A DNA stretch of 64,000 nt from contig BTRK01000005.1 in NCBI GenBank assembly GCA_036245805.1, forward strand, positions 36,251,469 through 36,315,468, given 5' to 3'. Both the position numbers and the translations under genes were made by a program. This document shows positions 42,846 through 53,475 of the stretch, piece after piece (the first letter of the stretch is position 1; each line of letters opens with the position of its first letter). Under the pieces are notes generated by a model that made no database searches, had not been told where the DNA came from, and saw only the letters and a program-made list of their open reading frames with translations. Source of the DNA: Pristionchus mayeri. Lineage: Eukaryota > Nematoda > Chromadorea > Rhabditida > Neodiplogasteridae.

Positions 42846-44350
42846 CCAGAGATCTCGATCTCTCTGTAGAGCAAATGCAGAAGATCGAGGAATTCCTGAG
42901 AATGTCCAGTATTACTCTCGTCCTGTATAGCGCATACACTGTGACTTACTTCACAGACGACACCTTTGATCTCAATTTCCTCCCTTTTCTCCAAAGAAGA
43001 GAGTTTCGAAAACTGGGGCTGAACAGCCAGATACTGAAAAAATATCAAATTTGGATTCTGTAATATAGAGGATTCAAAACATAGTCGTAGACTAAAATAA
43101 AGGAAAAAAAGGTATAGAAAAATTATGAATCAAACCTATTTCGATACGTGACGTTTGTTGTTTCCAATCTTCAGAATAACGTTGCTCATGCGATTCGGCG
43201 CATTGAGAAAGAATGACTGATTGATCTCGCCTCTTAAAATGATTATTTCAGTCATAAAATAGTATTTTTAAAATGATAACGTGATTTTAAAAAAAGTTTT
43301 TCTTTTGGTTTGGTCTATTTATAACAAATTAAGTATTAAAATTCAAACCTCTCAGAATTAATGATGCGAAGATGAAATTCCACAGTAAACGTATCATTAA
43401 TAATGAAGGACTATTAAAATATGTATTTCAGAAACACGATAATTCTATGAAAAATATTATAATAGCCAAAGGGTAAAAAATACCTCAAGTGACAATACGC
43501 TCCAGTTAAATCTTTTGGGCAGTGTGACGGAGTTATTTTCTCCATTGAAATTGATGTGATGCTGCAATAATGGCTTGATAAGAAGACAAACATTATCCGA
43601 TTTTGATTAGGCAATTCATTCGTTTTACTTATGTGTATTTCCAAGTATTATTCATAATTTTCAAATATAATTCATATAAAATTTGAAGACAATAAATTAT
43701 ATATTTCTAATTTAATTACCTTTGCAATGAAAAGATTTCTGCCGATTGTGGGACAGAAAAGTACGTCCATTTCAGCTTCACATTTCCAGGGTCCTTTAAG
43801 GTCCAAGCCACAACGAAGAGTAAGCTCAGCGCTCATCCCGTTGAGCATTTTTACTGCAGCAGCCCTGTAAAGTATTTACATTAATCCACTGAACAACATA
43901 AATGCTAACTTTACCATAATACAATATCTATTGAAGACATACCATTCGAATCCTCCCTCGTTGAATACTCCCGATTCCGCTTTTCCCGCTGCATGAGTCG
44001 ACCTCGCATTATTGATCACGAGCTTCGAATGGTCGGTCATCTTAGAAAGAACCAATAATTATACAATTCACACAAATTAAATTTCATTCAGGAGCAAAAG
44101 TTGTGAAGGATTCGCGCGAGTGGAAAAAATTTTGCTGATAATCGCGCGACAAACAATAAAAAATAGTTTGACGAGCCCGGTTCTGAACTTGTTTATGCGA
44201 GCTCTCTTTTTTCCCTTCTCGAGCGATTTAGCTATCTAAACGGGCATGAAAACACAACACTTTCTATACTTCTTAAAATTTTATATAATACGCAAATGAT
44301 AGAAAAGAGTACGGTAGTTTTTCAGTGGTGTTTATCAAATTCAGACTATC

Positions 44351-45610
44351 AGGTTGGTGCGAAAGTCTTTGTCCATGGTTTTGTTTTAACACTGCTCGTC
44401 GCAAGTGCGCTTTGGCGTACCCTCGTTCCTAGTGAATAACAGCCAGTGATGGGCCTTTATAGTAAACAACTCCCCATTCCCTTTCCTTCAGTCAAGCTCT
44501 AGTAGAGAAACGATGTATGTTCCTGGTGAGACCCACTTCCGACACATTATGATATACCTCTCTCTATCCTACACCACAATTAAGGATTCGGAGAACCTAC
44601 TGACGAATGTTTATCACACACATGCCCTCTCTACAACACCTTCAGGAATTGGATCCATCGCTTCGAATAAGCCGACTTTTCCCTCAATGAATGGGAGTGG
44701 TCTTGGAGACCTCGTTAGTTACATTTTGAGACTTTGAAGAAAGCTGCCTAAACGGACCCATTTAAATGTGCCCTTAAAATGTCTAATGCACTTAGAGTCC
44801 ACCATAGCGTTGCCAAGGAACTCTTGAGATCTCTTGGAAATAGGAAATTTATCGGTCGATTCATACCCTATGAACTGATCCAAGCCAGGCATAACCGTCG
44901 AGCCGATGATTCCGTTACTTTTCTCATTCTCCGAGGTGGGGGTCGATGGCTGAAACGGCTCGAAACGGGGAATGAGAAGTGGGTCCTCTACGATAACAAT
45001 AACATGTGAGCTCAGCGGGTTGGAGAAGGATGGGCTCCTCAGGGTGTCCCCAAACTTGACCTGCACCCCAAGAAAAACATGATGCTAATGTGGTGGGGAG
45101 TGGATGGCGTGATTTACTCGGAGCTACTCCCTGAGGTCATGGTAATCACCGGGGCCAAGTACGTCACACAACTACAGAATTCCAAGTTGGAAGTCGATCG
45201 CTCAAAGCTAAACGACAAGAAAGTCTATAATCAGCAAAATGACCCCGTTCCCAGGTCTCCATTCAAGTCAAGCAGAAACTGGCTGGATATGGATGGATGG
45301 TTCTTCCACACCCCCCCCCCCCCCCCCCCCCCGTATTCTTCTGACTAGACCCCGTCTGATTACTGGCTTTTCGAAGACCTGGCCCTTGTTCTTATAGATA
45401 GAGCATTCAATTCCCGTGGAAATCTCGAGTCTGATCTCAAGTAATTCTTTGATTCGCACCCAGGCGGGTTCTAAAGGGAGGGGGTCCATACATTGCAGGT
45501 ACGTTGTGCGCATATTGTCAATAATGAGGACAATTATATTTGAACTCATGCTTTTCCTTTCCCCAAGAAATAAAGTTTTGAAAAATGGACAAAGACTTTC
45601 GCGCCAACCT
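44351..45610 (+). mobile_element. Degenerate mariner-type transposon
   Basis: Inverted ends AGGTTGGTGCGAAAGTCTTT (44351) and its complement ending CAACCT (45610). Inside, in shifting plus-strand frames, are mariner transposase remnants: ETHFRHIMIY (near 44530), LGNRKFIGRFIPYELI (near 44835), NEKWVLYDNNN (near 44972) and GVIYSELLPE (near 45110). Many frame changes make it inactive. A C-run of about 22 lies near 45311. It lies between gene H and its conserved upstream motif. Confidence 0.88.
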
Positions 45611-45689
45611 AATATTTTGTATAATTTGAAAAAAAATGTTTAAATATTCAATTCGGATTTAATCGCATAATCTAAAAACTATAAATAGG

Positions 45690-45880
45690 ACGAAAAAAAA
45701 GAGAGGAGACCGGTCACTATCCGGCGCTAGAGCTAAAGGAACAAGTAAAGAGAGAGGCGTGGGAAGAGCCTCGAGGACCGAGAGAGAGCGCACTAGTAAG
45801 AGAGTGCCAGAGAAACGAGGGGGCGCGGGCGAGCTAACAAACATGTAGAGACAACAGGTTGAGGGAGGGCTTACAGTAAT
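45690..45880. repeat. Dispersed copy of the GA-rich repeat family
   Basis: GAGACCGGTCACTATCCGGC, GCGCTAGAGCTAAAGG and GAGAGAGAGCGCACT match the diverged copy at 17620-17740. Confidence 0.65.
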
Positions 45881-45961
45881 GGGAAATGTCAATGGGCGCT
45901 ATAGAATCGACAAGTGAGTTTTCTATGTAGGAATAATGAAATTACCTATTATCCTAATTCC

Positions 45962-47262
45962 TACAGTATCGACCATAAGTCAGCGTCCAAAACTTCCGAG
46001 CTCTGTAATTTTTGAACCAGATGTACACGCCTGCTGAAATTTTAAATTTAGATACGAAATTCATCGTGGAATGAGGTGAGCCTATAGAGATCTCTTCAAC
46101 ATTTCTAGCTCTTGCATAGTGATGACGCAATCACAATACACTTGTTTGAAATGGATTATTTCCTCGGATAATTTTTTCGTGCTTACCGAACTTTCTGAGG
46201 TTTGAGAGGTGTCATAGTACTACTCAGAAAACAATTTTCAAGTTGCTGCGACTTCGTGCCTTTTTGCTGCAGACGCTGCAAGTTGGATGCTGCAAATTTA
46301 TAACTCAGCTTCTAGACAAGATAGAGACTCGTGCAAAGCAGGGAAATGATCCTTACCATGATCCTAGTTGATCCTGAAAGTTTTGTGTTGATCCTTCATG
46401 GAACGAAAAAGTCACTTTTTTTGGATGACCCAACTTTGGTCACTTACCGTCTCAAGGATGAATTTGCATAAAATATGGTTCCTGCACAGTAAGGCTCAAA
46501 AACCATCAAAGAAACAATTCCCAACTTTGGTGCGGTTAGTTTCACTTTCCGGACCGTTGCGATCGATTTACGGACGCGCGCTCCTTGAGCGCGCACGTCA
46601 TTTCCCTACGAAGAGAGAGAGGGGAGGGAGCGGTGTGAAGAGAGACACACGCGTTCTGTGAGCACCGCGCGTTCTTTTAGCTAACGCCACGGTCCGGAAA
46701 GTGAAACTAACAGCACCAAAAGTTCGGGCTAGTTTCTTTGATGGTTTTTGAGCCTTACTGTGCAGGAACCACATTTTATGCAAATTCGTCCTTGAGTGAC
46801 TCTTTCGTGCCATGAAGGCAAATTATTTGCGATCAATACCAAACTTTCAGGATCGACTAGGGTCATGGTAATGATCATTTTCCTGCTTTGCACGAGTCTC
46901 TAGCTTGTCTAGAAGCTGAGTTATAAATTTGCAGCCTTCTACTTGCAGCGTCAGCAGCGAAAATTCGCGAAGTCGCAGCAACTTGAAAATTGTTTTATGA
47001 GTAGTCCTATGATACCTCTCAACCCTCAGAAAATTCGGTAAGCACGAAAAAATTATCCGAGAAAATAAGCCATTTCAAAAAAGTGTATTGTGATTGCGTC
47101 ATCACTATGCAAGAGCTAGAAATGTTGAATAGATCTCAATAAGCTCACCTTATTTCCCGATGAATTTCGTATCTAAATTTAAAATTTCAGCCGGCGTGTG
47201 CATCTGGTTAAAAGATTACAGAGCTCGGAAGTTTTGGACGCTGACTTATGGTCGATACTGTA
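45962..47262. mobile_element. 1.3-kb foldback with TACAGT termini
   Basis: Ends TACAGTATCGACCATAAGTC and its complement. Arms pair through GTCCAAAACTTCCGAGCTCT, TGCATAGTGATGACGCAATC, GCAGGGAAATGATC and CCGGACCGTTGCG-type blocks, and meet near 46610 around a GA-rich, CG-rich hinge. No transposase. A fragment of the family is at 18855-18985. Confidence 0.9.
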
Positions 47263-47322
47263 TACAACAGTGATATTCGCACATGCACAATCGCACACGT
47301 TTAAATCATAGATATGCTGATT

Positions 47323-47400
47323 CGGGAGTTGAACCGATATTCATAAACAATCCCATCCACGTGATGCAGAGAACTTCTTTACTGTAATGTAGACATAGGA
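47323..47400 (-). promoter_or_regulatory. Conserved upstream motif, displaced from gene H
   Basis: TTGAACCGATATTCATAAAC and GAGAACTTCTTTACTGTAA, the same pair as upstream of D, I and J. It now lies 3.3 kb from the gene H ATG, but removing the mariner (1.26 kb) and the foldback (1.3 kb) leaves about 0.7 kb. Confidence 0.5.
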
Positions 47401-48763
47401 AATTCGATTAGGAATAATATGAAGTGCGAAAATCGAAGGTGAACGAGAACACAACACATGAAATAAATGAAACGTTCGTATGGTTCTCACTTCAGATTAC
47501 GTTAATAGGTCATAGAACGAAGAATGTGAAATGAATCCGAAATATATCAATACTCAGTCAGTGGCGAGCTGAGCGATTCTTCTGCAGATTGCATCAGTCA
47601 TGTCCTTTGAGAAGTTCGGGAAATCCAGAGATGACTGGAAAACGAATGCGCTAATTCCTCAAAGGGGAAATCGAAGATAACAGACCTTCATTTTCCGGGC
47701 CAGATCAGTGACAGACGGGAACGAGTTGAGGCAGTGATTCTGAAAAAATATATTTGCGTTCTTGGTTATTTTTACAACAAGATGACTTTACTCTAAATAC
47801 GCGAACTCTAAATGTTACAGTGAAATTACTTACTGTGAGAAGAAATAAGCTAAATTTAGATAGTGAGTAAAAAAACACCGCACTCTGAGAGAGGTGAGTC
47901 TGTATTGATCGGCAAAGAGAAGTTTCTTCATCTCGTTGAATCCCGCTGACTGTTCAATATGCTTCTCACATAGGTTAATGATACGCTTAAATAGAAATGA
48001 ATAAATCTTAAAATATTAACATTGAATATTTTGAGTACACCTCCATCTGGAATCTGTAGGCGAGCTTCAGAATTTGGGGCAAAGTTCGATCTGATACAAC
48101 AATTAATTATTAAACTTAAATGATAATTGAATACCTGTGATTCCAGTCGTTTCAAAGTAAATCACGTTTAGAAGGTCGACGAATTCCTTTAAAAAATATG
48201 TTCAGTAAAGTGGGAGCATTTCTGTAACCTGGTAGACCACATCCTTGATTTCTACTTCCTCCTTTCCCTTCTCAGCGAAATCTCCGAAGAAGAGATTTTC
48301 AAAGACTGGAGATTGTACAGCCAGGTACTATAATATTAGGTATCATTTAATTTAGTTTGATATGCTATCAATGACACAATATTGTGCAGGTTGTCCTTCC
48401 CGTAATTATAGATAGGTTGTACGAGTAGCAATATCATAATGTGCAGATGAGGAAAACGTTCAATGGATGAGAGAGTTATTGGTAAGTAAGAATGTTCTGA
48501 GGTAAAAAGATATCCCTCTTCCCTTACGGAATCAGGTGAGGGTGCAACGTTGCAATGAGACCTCGCAAAGCGAATTCCATTATCAATATCAATCCATGTA
48601 TGTATTGATATATTGACATACCTCCTTGGAAACATGAATTTTCTTCTCTCCAATCTTCAGAATGACATTGCTCATGCGATTTGCGATGGCAAACTTCTCC
48701 AGAACAGCGATCGATTCTCCTCTTGAACGATTGTTTTTTTAGAGATTATTTTAGAGAATATAA

Positions 48764-50094
48764 CACGGATCTCCTGTAAAAAATGTAGGAAAATGGGAAC
48801 CTTTTGCGACAGTTTAAAAATAAAGTGTCGTGATTTTGTTGGGACAAGTCGGACTAGGCATTGTGAGGGCGAGGAGAAAGTATTTCCACTCAGATTTGCG
48901 AAATTTGCATGTTGGAGGGAGTTATGACCTACAACTTTGGAGAGTCGTATCTCCGTTGGATTTTGACCTACAGTGAGCTAATTTTTTTTAATTCGACGCG
49001 CAATGAGCTAATCTACATGCCCCTTCTATTACAATACGAGCAAAAGTGCCATCTTCCGTGAGTAATTCTCAAAAAAACCGTTTTTTCATGCATAATATGC
49101 AAATTATCTCCTTCGTTACCCACCTACAATACGATTTTTATCTTCGATTTTGATTCTCCGAATTGAGGTACGTATGTATTCCATTGCCCATAACTCGGCG
49201 CTCTTCATACCGCTCCTCAGTAGGAAGAACCTGGACTTTGTAATATTTTTTGAGTCAAATACTTTTCGGAATGTATCATGTCGTAAACTTATGCAAATGT
49301 GCAAAGTTCGACCACCTTTCGAAAGCTCTCAATTAGGCCTAAAAGATTGACTCAGTGGCCCAAATCGTTAAACTTGATAGTTTTTGAGATATTACGCGAA
49401 AACACGTTTAGAAAAGCGCAAAGGTGCTCTCTTTGTTCCACCCCCATTGTTTCTACGAACTACGATATCTTGTAATATCTCAAAAACTATCAAGTTTAAC
49501 GATTTGGGCCACTGAGTCAATCTTTTAGGCCTAATTGAGAGCTTCCGAAAGATGGTCGAACTTTGCACATTTGCATAAGTTTACGGCATGATACATTCCG
49601 AAAAGTATTTGACTCAAAAAATATTAGTCCAGGTTCTTCCTACTGAGGAGCGGTATGAAGAGCGCCGAGATTTGGGCAATGGAATACATACGTACCTCAA
49701 TTCGACTATGGAGAATCAGAATCGAAGATAAAAATCGTATTGTAGGTGGGTAACGAAGGAGATAATTCGCATATTATGCATGAAAAAACGTTTTTTTTGA
49801 GAATTACTCACGGAAGATGGCACTTTTGCTCGTATTGTAATAGAAGGGGCATGTAGATTAGCTCATTGCGCGTCGAATGAAAAAAAGTAGCTCACTGTAG
49901 GTCAAAATCCAACGGAGATACGACTCTCCAAAGTTGTAGGTCATAACTCCCTCCAACATGCAAATTTCGCAAATCTGAGTGGAAATACTTTCTCCTCGCC
50001 CTCACAATGCATAGTCCGACTTGTCTCAACAAAAACGAAGATCAAAATTTTTTAGCTGTCTTGTGGGTTCCTGCAATCTTACAGAAGATCCGTG
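48764..50094. mobile_element. 1.3-kb foldback with CACGGATCT termini in gene I intron
   Basis: Ends CACGGATCTCCTGTAA and, inverted, CACGGATCTTCTGTAA, flanked by ATAA on both sides. Arms pair through AGTCGGACTA, CTACAACTTTGGAGAGTCGT, GCGCGTCGAAT-type, CCATCTTCCGTGAGTAATTC, CCACCTACAATACGATTTTT and AACTATCAAGTTTAACGATT blocks, meeting near 49430. Same termini as the 431-bp MITE in gene A. Confidence 0.92.
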
Positions 50095-51039
50095 ATAACA
50101 CTCCTCTCATGAGAGAATAAGTACGACCCTGGTAAATTGGAAAAATAGATTTTGAGGTTTGAAATTTTAAAAAAATTACATTACTTCGCATTCAATTATT
50201 GGATTGGCCTACTTGAAAATCAGCAGTAAAAGTCAAACACATGCTACAATTGGCGTCTACTGGACAAATTTTTGCATGAGGGAAGCATTTTGAAACCAGC
50301 TTCAGAAGCTCGAAAGAAGTGGTATTGAGCCTCTGCAGCAAAGCTGCTGAAGCCTCTGGTCGAGATAGGCAGCAGATTGACCCGGATTCGCTTTCAGAAT
50401 CAAGTAAGGTTGGCATTTTGACTCTTTGATTCAAAATTACAAGTGTTCTTCGAACGTTTCTCTCGCTTTCCGTATTCGAGAATGACTTGAAGCATAACTG
50501 ACTTTGATCACTTTTCTTTCCCACCAAATTGACTAAATTTAAAAAGAAATTTCAGAAAATAAATCAAAAAAAGGAAACGCTGAAAAAATCGTCGATGAGA
50601 CTTGACAGGCCTGATGTAACATCTCTAGTACTAATGCAAAAAAATTTTGAAGCAAATTCGACACTTCTGAAAAGAGATATGATCCAAAGATCCATAGGAT
50701 CTCCGATCCAATGGATCTCAGATCCATCGACTCTCAGAGCCGAATGGCTCATAATGAAAACATCCAAAAGTGTCTGAGATTCTTCAAAGAGTCAAAACGC
50801 CAACACTAGAATCAAGTATTACATCAAAAATTGCAAAAAAAACAAACAAAATCGAGTTCTTCGAATGACCACAGTTTTTGCTGATCCTCTCGCGAAATAT
50901 TTCGTAGTTCTGTTGTAAAATTGTGTATTGGTTAATGATGACTCCCTCTCGAGAGGAGAAATAAGTAGAATTGTGGATTAAAAAATAATAAGAAAATTGA
51001 GAATTTCATATTATGGAAGGAAAATCATACAACCAAACC
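50095..51039. other. Unrecognised insertion in gene I intron, with a 111-codon frame
   Basis: This intron segment is much longer than in paralogues. On the minus strand, 50192-50527 is open (111 codons) with a SESESGS patch, a leucine-rich middle and five Cys in the C-terminal half. I recognise no family. Around 50690-50740 GATCC/GGATC motifs are crowded (GATCCAATGGATCTCAGATCC). It may be part of a mobile element. Confidence 0.35.
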
Positions 51040-51607
51040 TCTCCGAGGCGATGATGTCGATGATGAATTCCATGGTGAGAGCATTGTTGATGACGTAATT
51101 CTGACGTTATGAATTGAAATAGTGATAAACAATTTATAATTATTGTCAAATAACAAAGTACAATTGCTCGCGTGAAAACATAAAAAATAGCTAAATAACT
51201 CACATCATTTCTGAAAGTGTTCCAGCCATCGGTACGGCCATGTTTAATGCAGCTATTTCTATTATTAAAAGAGAAGCGATTCTGAAAAAGCAACGACTAT
51301 TGAAATTGATGTAATGCACTTCAGAAGGAGATAAAAAATAGGAGAACCTTTTTTCCAACGAGAAAGAGAAAGATGAATTTGAATACTAACGAGTACATAA
51401 AATGTTGTTCTCTGAAAGCAATACAGAAAATATGAATTACCTTTACTCTCTCCCACTTCGTTCCATCTCTTCTGATTTGCATAATGACGACATTGCTTCA
51501 CACTTCCACGGTCCATTGTGATCTACTCCGCAGCTCAGAGAGAAATCCCCGATGTCGCTACCACCTTTACGCTTCTCAAATGCAGCAATCCTGCAAATTT
51601 ATGTAAC

Positions 51608-52499
51608 AGGTTGTTCGGAAAGTTTCTTTCTTTTTTCATGGTTGGACATTGTTCACTTATCCTTTCCTGAAACGTGACAAATCATTTTATGTTTTTTTTT
51701 GTAGTTGAGGTGAGCTTGGATAATCTCTATGGCGACCAATATATATGACCTTTTCGATCAGTATATCTTGAGCAATGGTGGTCCGAAGTTAGCACAGTCG
51801 ACTTTTCACCGAGATTTTTAAAAGCTCATATTTCTTTGTAAAACAGAGTTAGTATAATTAGCCACTATTGGGATTACGTCCTTTAGGGTTATTATTAAAT
51901 GAAAAGCTTTAAATCTAGAACGTGTTGCCAAATCTAACGAAGCGTTGATAGTGCACGCTGCTTTTTTTCGATCAGAATTTTGAGCTTATTGTGCTTCACC
52001 AGGTCAAGCTAGAGGACAAAGCAATTGTCATTTGTGAAAATTTTGTTTCATGGTCACTTACTTTCCCTAGTTAGGAAGAAATTCCATTACGTATTCGAGA
52101 GCAGGATTTACCACAATATTTTTGCCGAAATTTGAACCTCGAAAAGGTGACATATTGATATCCCTCAAGTCCATCGAATGTTGAAAGCCTGGCTTTTCGT
52201 CATTATCATTGATATCAACTCTTTCCCTATCACATATTATCCATTCAGGATGTGTAGTTATCTAGGTCTCGGGGGGAAATGACACAACAAAAACACCGAA
52301 ATTCTAAATTTTCTGGTGCTTTTGACATTTGATAACTTATGATATTTTCAAGCTTGCTATACTGCTGAGAGGTGAGTTAAACATGCTGCAGTATTACACT
52401 ACCAATACCCTAACATATACCGCAGACAAAATGATGGACATCGATAGCCACAAGAATTGGCATGATAAATATCAAAGAAAGAAACTTTCCGAACAACCT
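51608..52499. mobile_element. 892-bp mariner-like non-autonomous element
   Basis: Inverted ends AGGTTGTTCGGAAAGTTTCT and its complement ending CAACCT at 52499. No intact transposase. Lies in intron 1 of gene I. Confidence 0.8.
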
Positions 52500-52830
52500 A
52501 ATATACACCGGAGAATATTACTTTGCTTTATATAATAGAAGAACAAGATACATTAAAAAAATACAATAACAAGAAATAGGATAATTGTAACGAATGAAAA
52601 AATATTTAAACATGATTCTCTTGTATAAACAACACAATCTCTTAGTACTGACCAATTGAACCCTCTTTCACGAAGCTCTTCCGATTCTGCCTTTCCCTTT
52701 GCGTAAGTCTCTTCAGCATCATTGATTACCCATCGAAGGACGAAGTTGGAATTGTCGGCCATTCTGGAAATTAAATAATTCTAATAACGATGGAGCATAA
52801 GTACGTTATTCGGAATTCGAAAAAGGCACT

Positions 52831-53203
52831 AATTATTCGGGAGCGTGACAATTGCTCAAACGACAATTGCTCAACTCGTCGCCGTTCGCTTTCAATTTGG
52901 CGCAGCGACTTGGGATATGTTTCGTTGTTACCAGTATGCGCTCCCCAACATTTGCATAAATCTTATTACCAGGTGATCATGAGTTTCAACGTATAGGGTT
53001 CATGAAAATTCATATTCCATGAACCTCTTGATTTGGAGTAAAACTCAAGGTCGCTTGGTAATAAGATTTATACATGAAAATGTATGTGAGCGCATACAGG
53101 TTACAACAAAACAACTCCCATGTCGCTGCGCCAAATGGTTATCGAACAGCGACGAGTTGAGCAATTGTCGTTTGAGCAATTGTCCCCCCCCCCCCAATAA
53201 TTC
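52831..53203. mobile_element. 373-bp foldback MITE between gene I and its upstream motif
   Basis: The left end GACAATTGCTCAAACGACAA then TTGCTCAACTCGTCGC is mirrored as GCGACGAGTTGAGCAATTGT at the right. Each arm holds an internal duplication of the GACAATTGCTCAA word. The centre near 53010 is ATGAAAATTCATATTCCATG. It ends in a C-run (53184-53197). Confidence 0.85.
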
Positions 53204-53261
53204 ACAAGAGAACCATGGCATCTCATTCTAGATTGAACACTTAAATTCAAAGATACTCAGT

Positions 53262-53335
53262 CGGGAGATTAACCGATATTCATATATAATGCTTTCTTCA
53301 AGATGCATGCAACTTCTTTATCATACTTAGACAGC
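53262..53335 (-). promoter_or_regulatory. Conserved bipartite upstream motif of gene I
   Basis: ATTAACCGATATTCATATAT and TGCAACTTCTTTATCATAC, about 500 bp upstream of the gene I ATG; without the 373-bp MITE the distance would be about 130-200 bp, as for gene D. Confidence 0.55.
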
Positions 53336-53475
53336 TACAGAAAAAATGAAGATTTTAGCGAGTAATACGAAAAGCAAAGAACACGAAAAGCAACACAAGA
53401 ATATATTAAAAATTCGTATAATCATCACTTCAGATTACGATAGTAGGTCAAATACATAACAACGCACACAGTGAG

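Larger units (their letters stand above)
39338..44040 (-). pseudogene. MATH-BTB gene H, multiply damaged
   Basis: ATG at 44040. Exon 1 (about 43942-44040) reads MTDHSKLVINNARSTHAA and lacks the usual VLRW block by an in-frame deletion. Further exons: about 43725-43866 (CGLDLKGPWKC), about 43486-43561, about 43350-43412, about 43142-43235 (SNVILKIGNNKRHVSK, then TAG in place of GAG), about 42952-43033 (BTB core with a 1-bp and a 14-bp loss that together restore the frame), about 42848-42895, then 39475-39528 (HCHKAF) and 39338-39410 (stop at 39338). The exons for ADRFQM and ADQYRL are absent; a 2.9-kb foldback occupies that position. Confidence 0.85.
47554..52762 (-). pseudogene. MATH-BTB gene I, complete exon set with one frame error
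   Basis: ATG at 52762. Exons in coding order: about 52652-52762 (MADNSNFVLRWVINDAEETY), about 51446-51594 (MATH core, CGVDHNGPWKC), about 51205-51282, about 51040-51105 (LTMEFIIDIIASER), 48623-48726 (SNVILKIGEKKIHVSKE), 48230-48328 (LAVQSPVFENLFFGDFAEKG), 48137-48187 (FVDLLNVIYF), 48041-48091 (QILKLAYRFQME), 47884-47992 (KKLLFADQYRLTSLR), 47686-47739 (HCLNSFPSVTDLARKMK) and 47554-47634 (LDFPNFSKDMTDAICRRIA, stop at 47554). In the MATH core exon, near 51492, one base is missing relative to paralogues, after KCEA. Introns hold a mariner-like element and a 1.3-kb foldback. The lesion may be real or an assembly error. Confidence 0.82.

Noticed and set aside
45659..45892. 77-codon minus-strand frame
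   Set aside because: Derived from the GA-rich repeat family.
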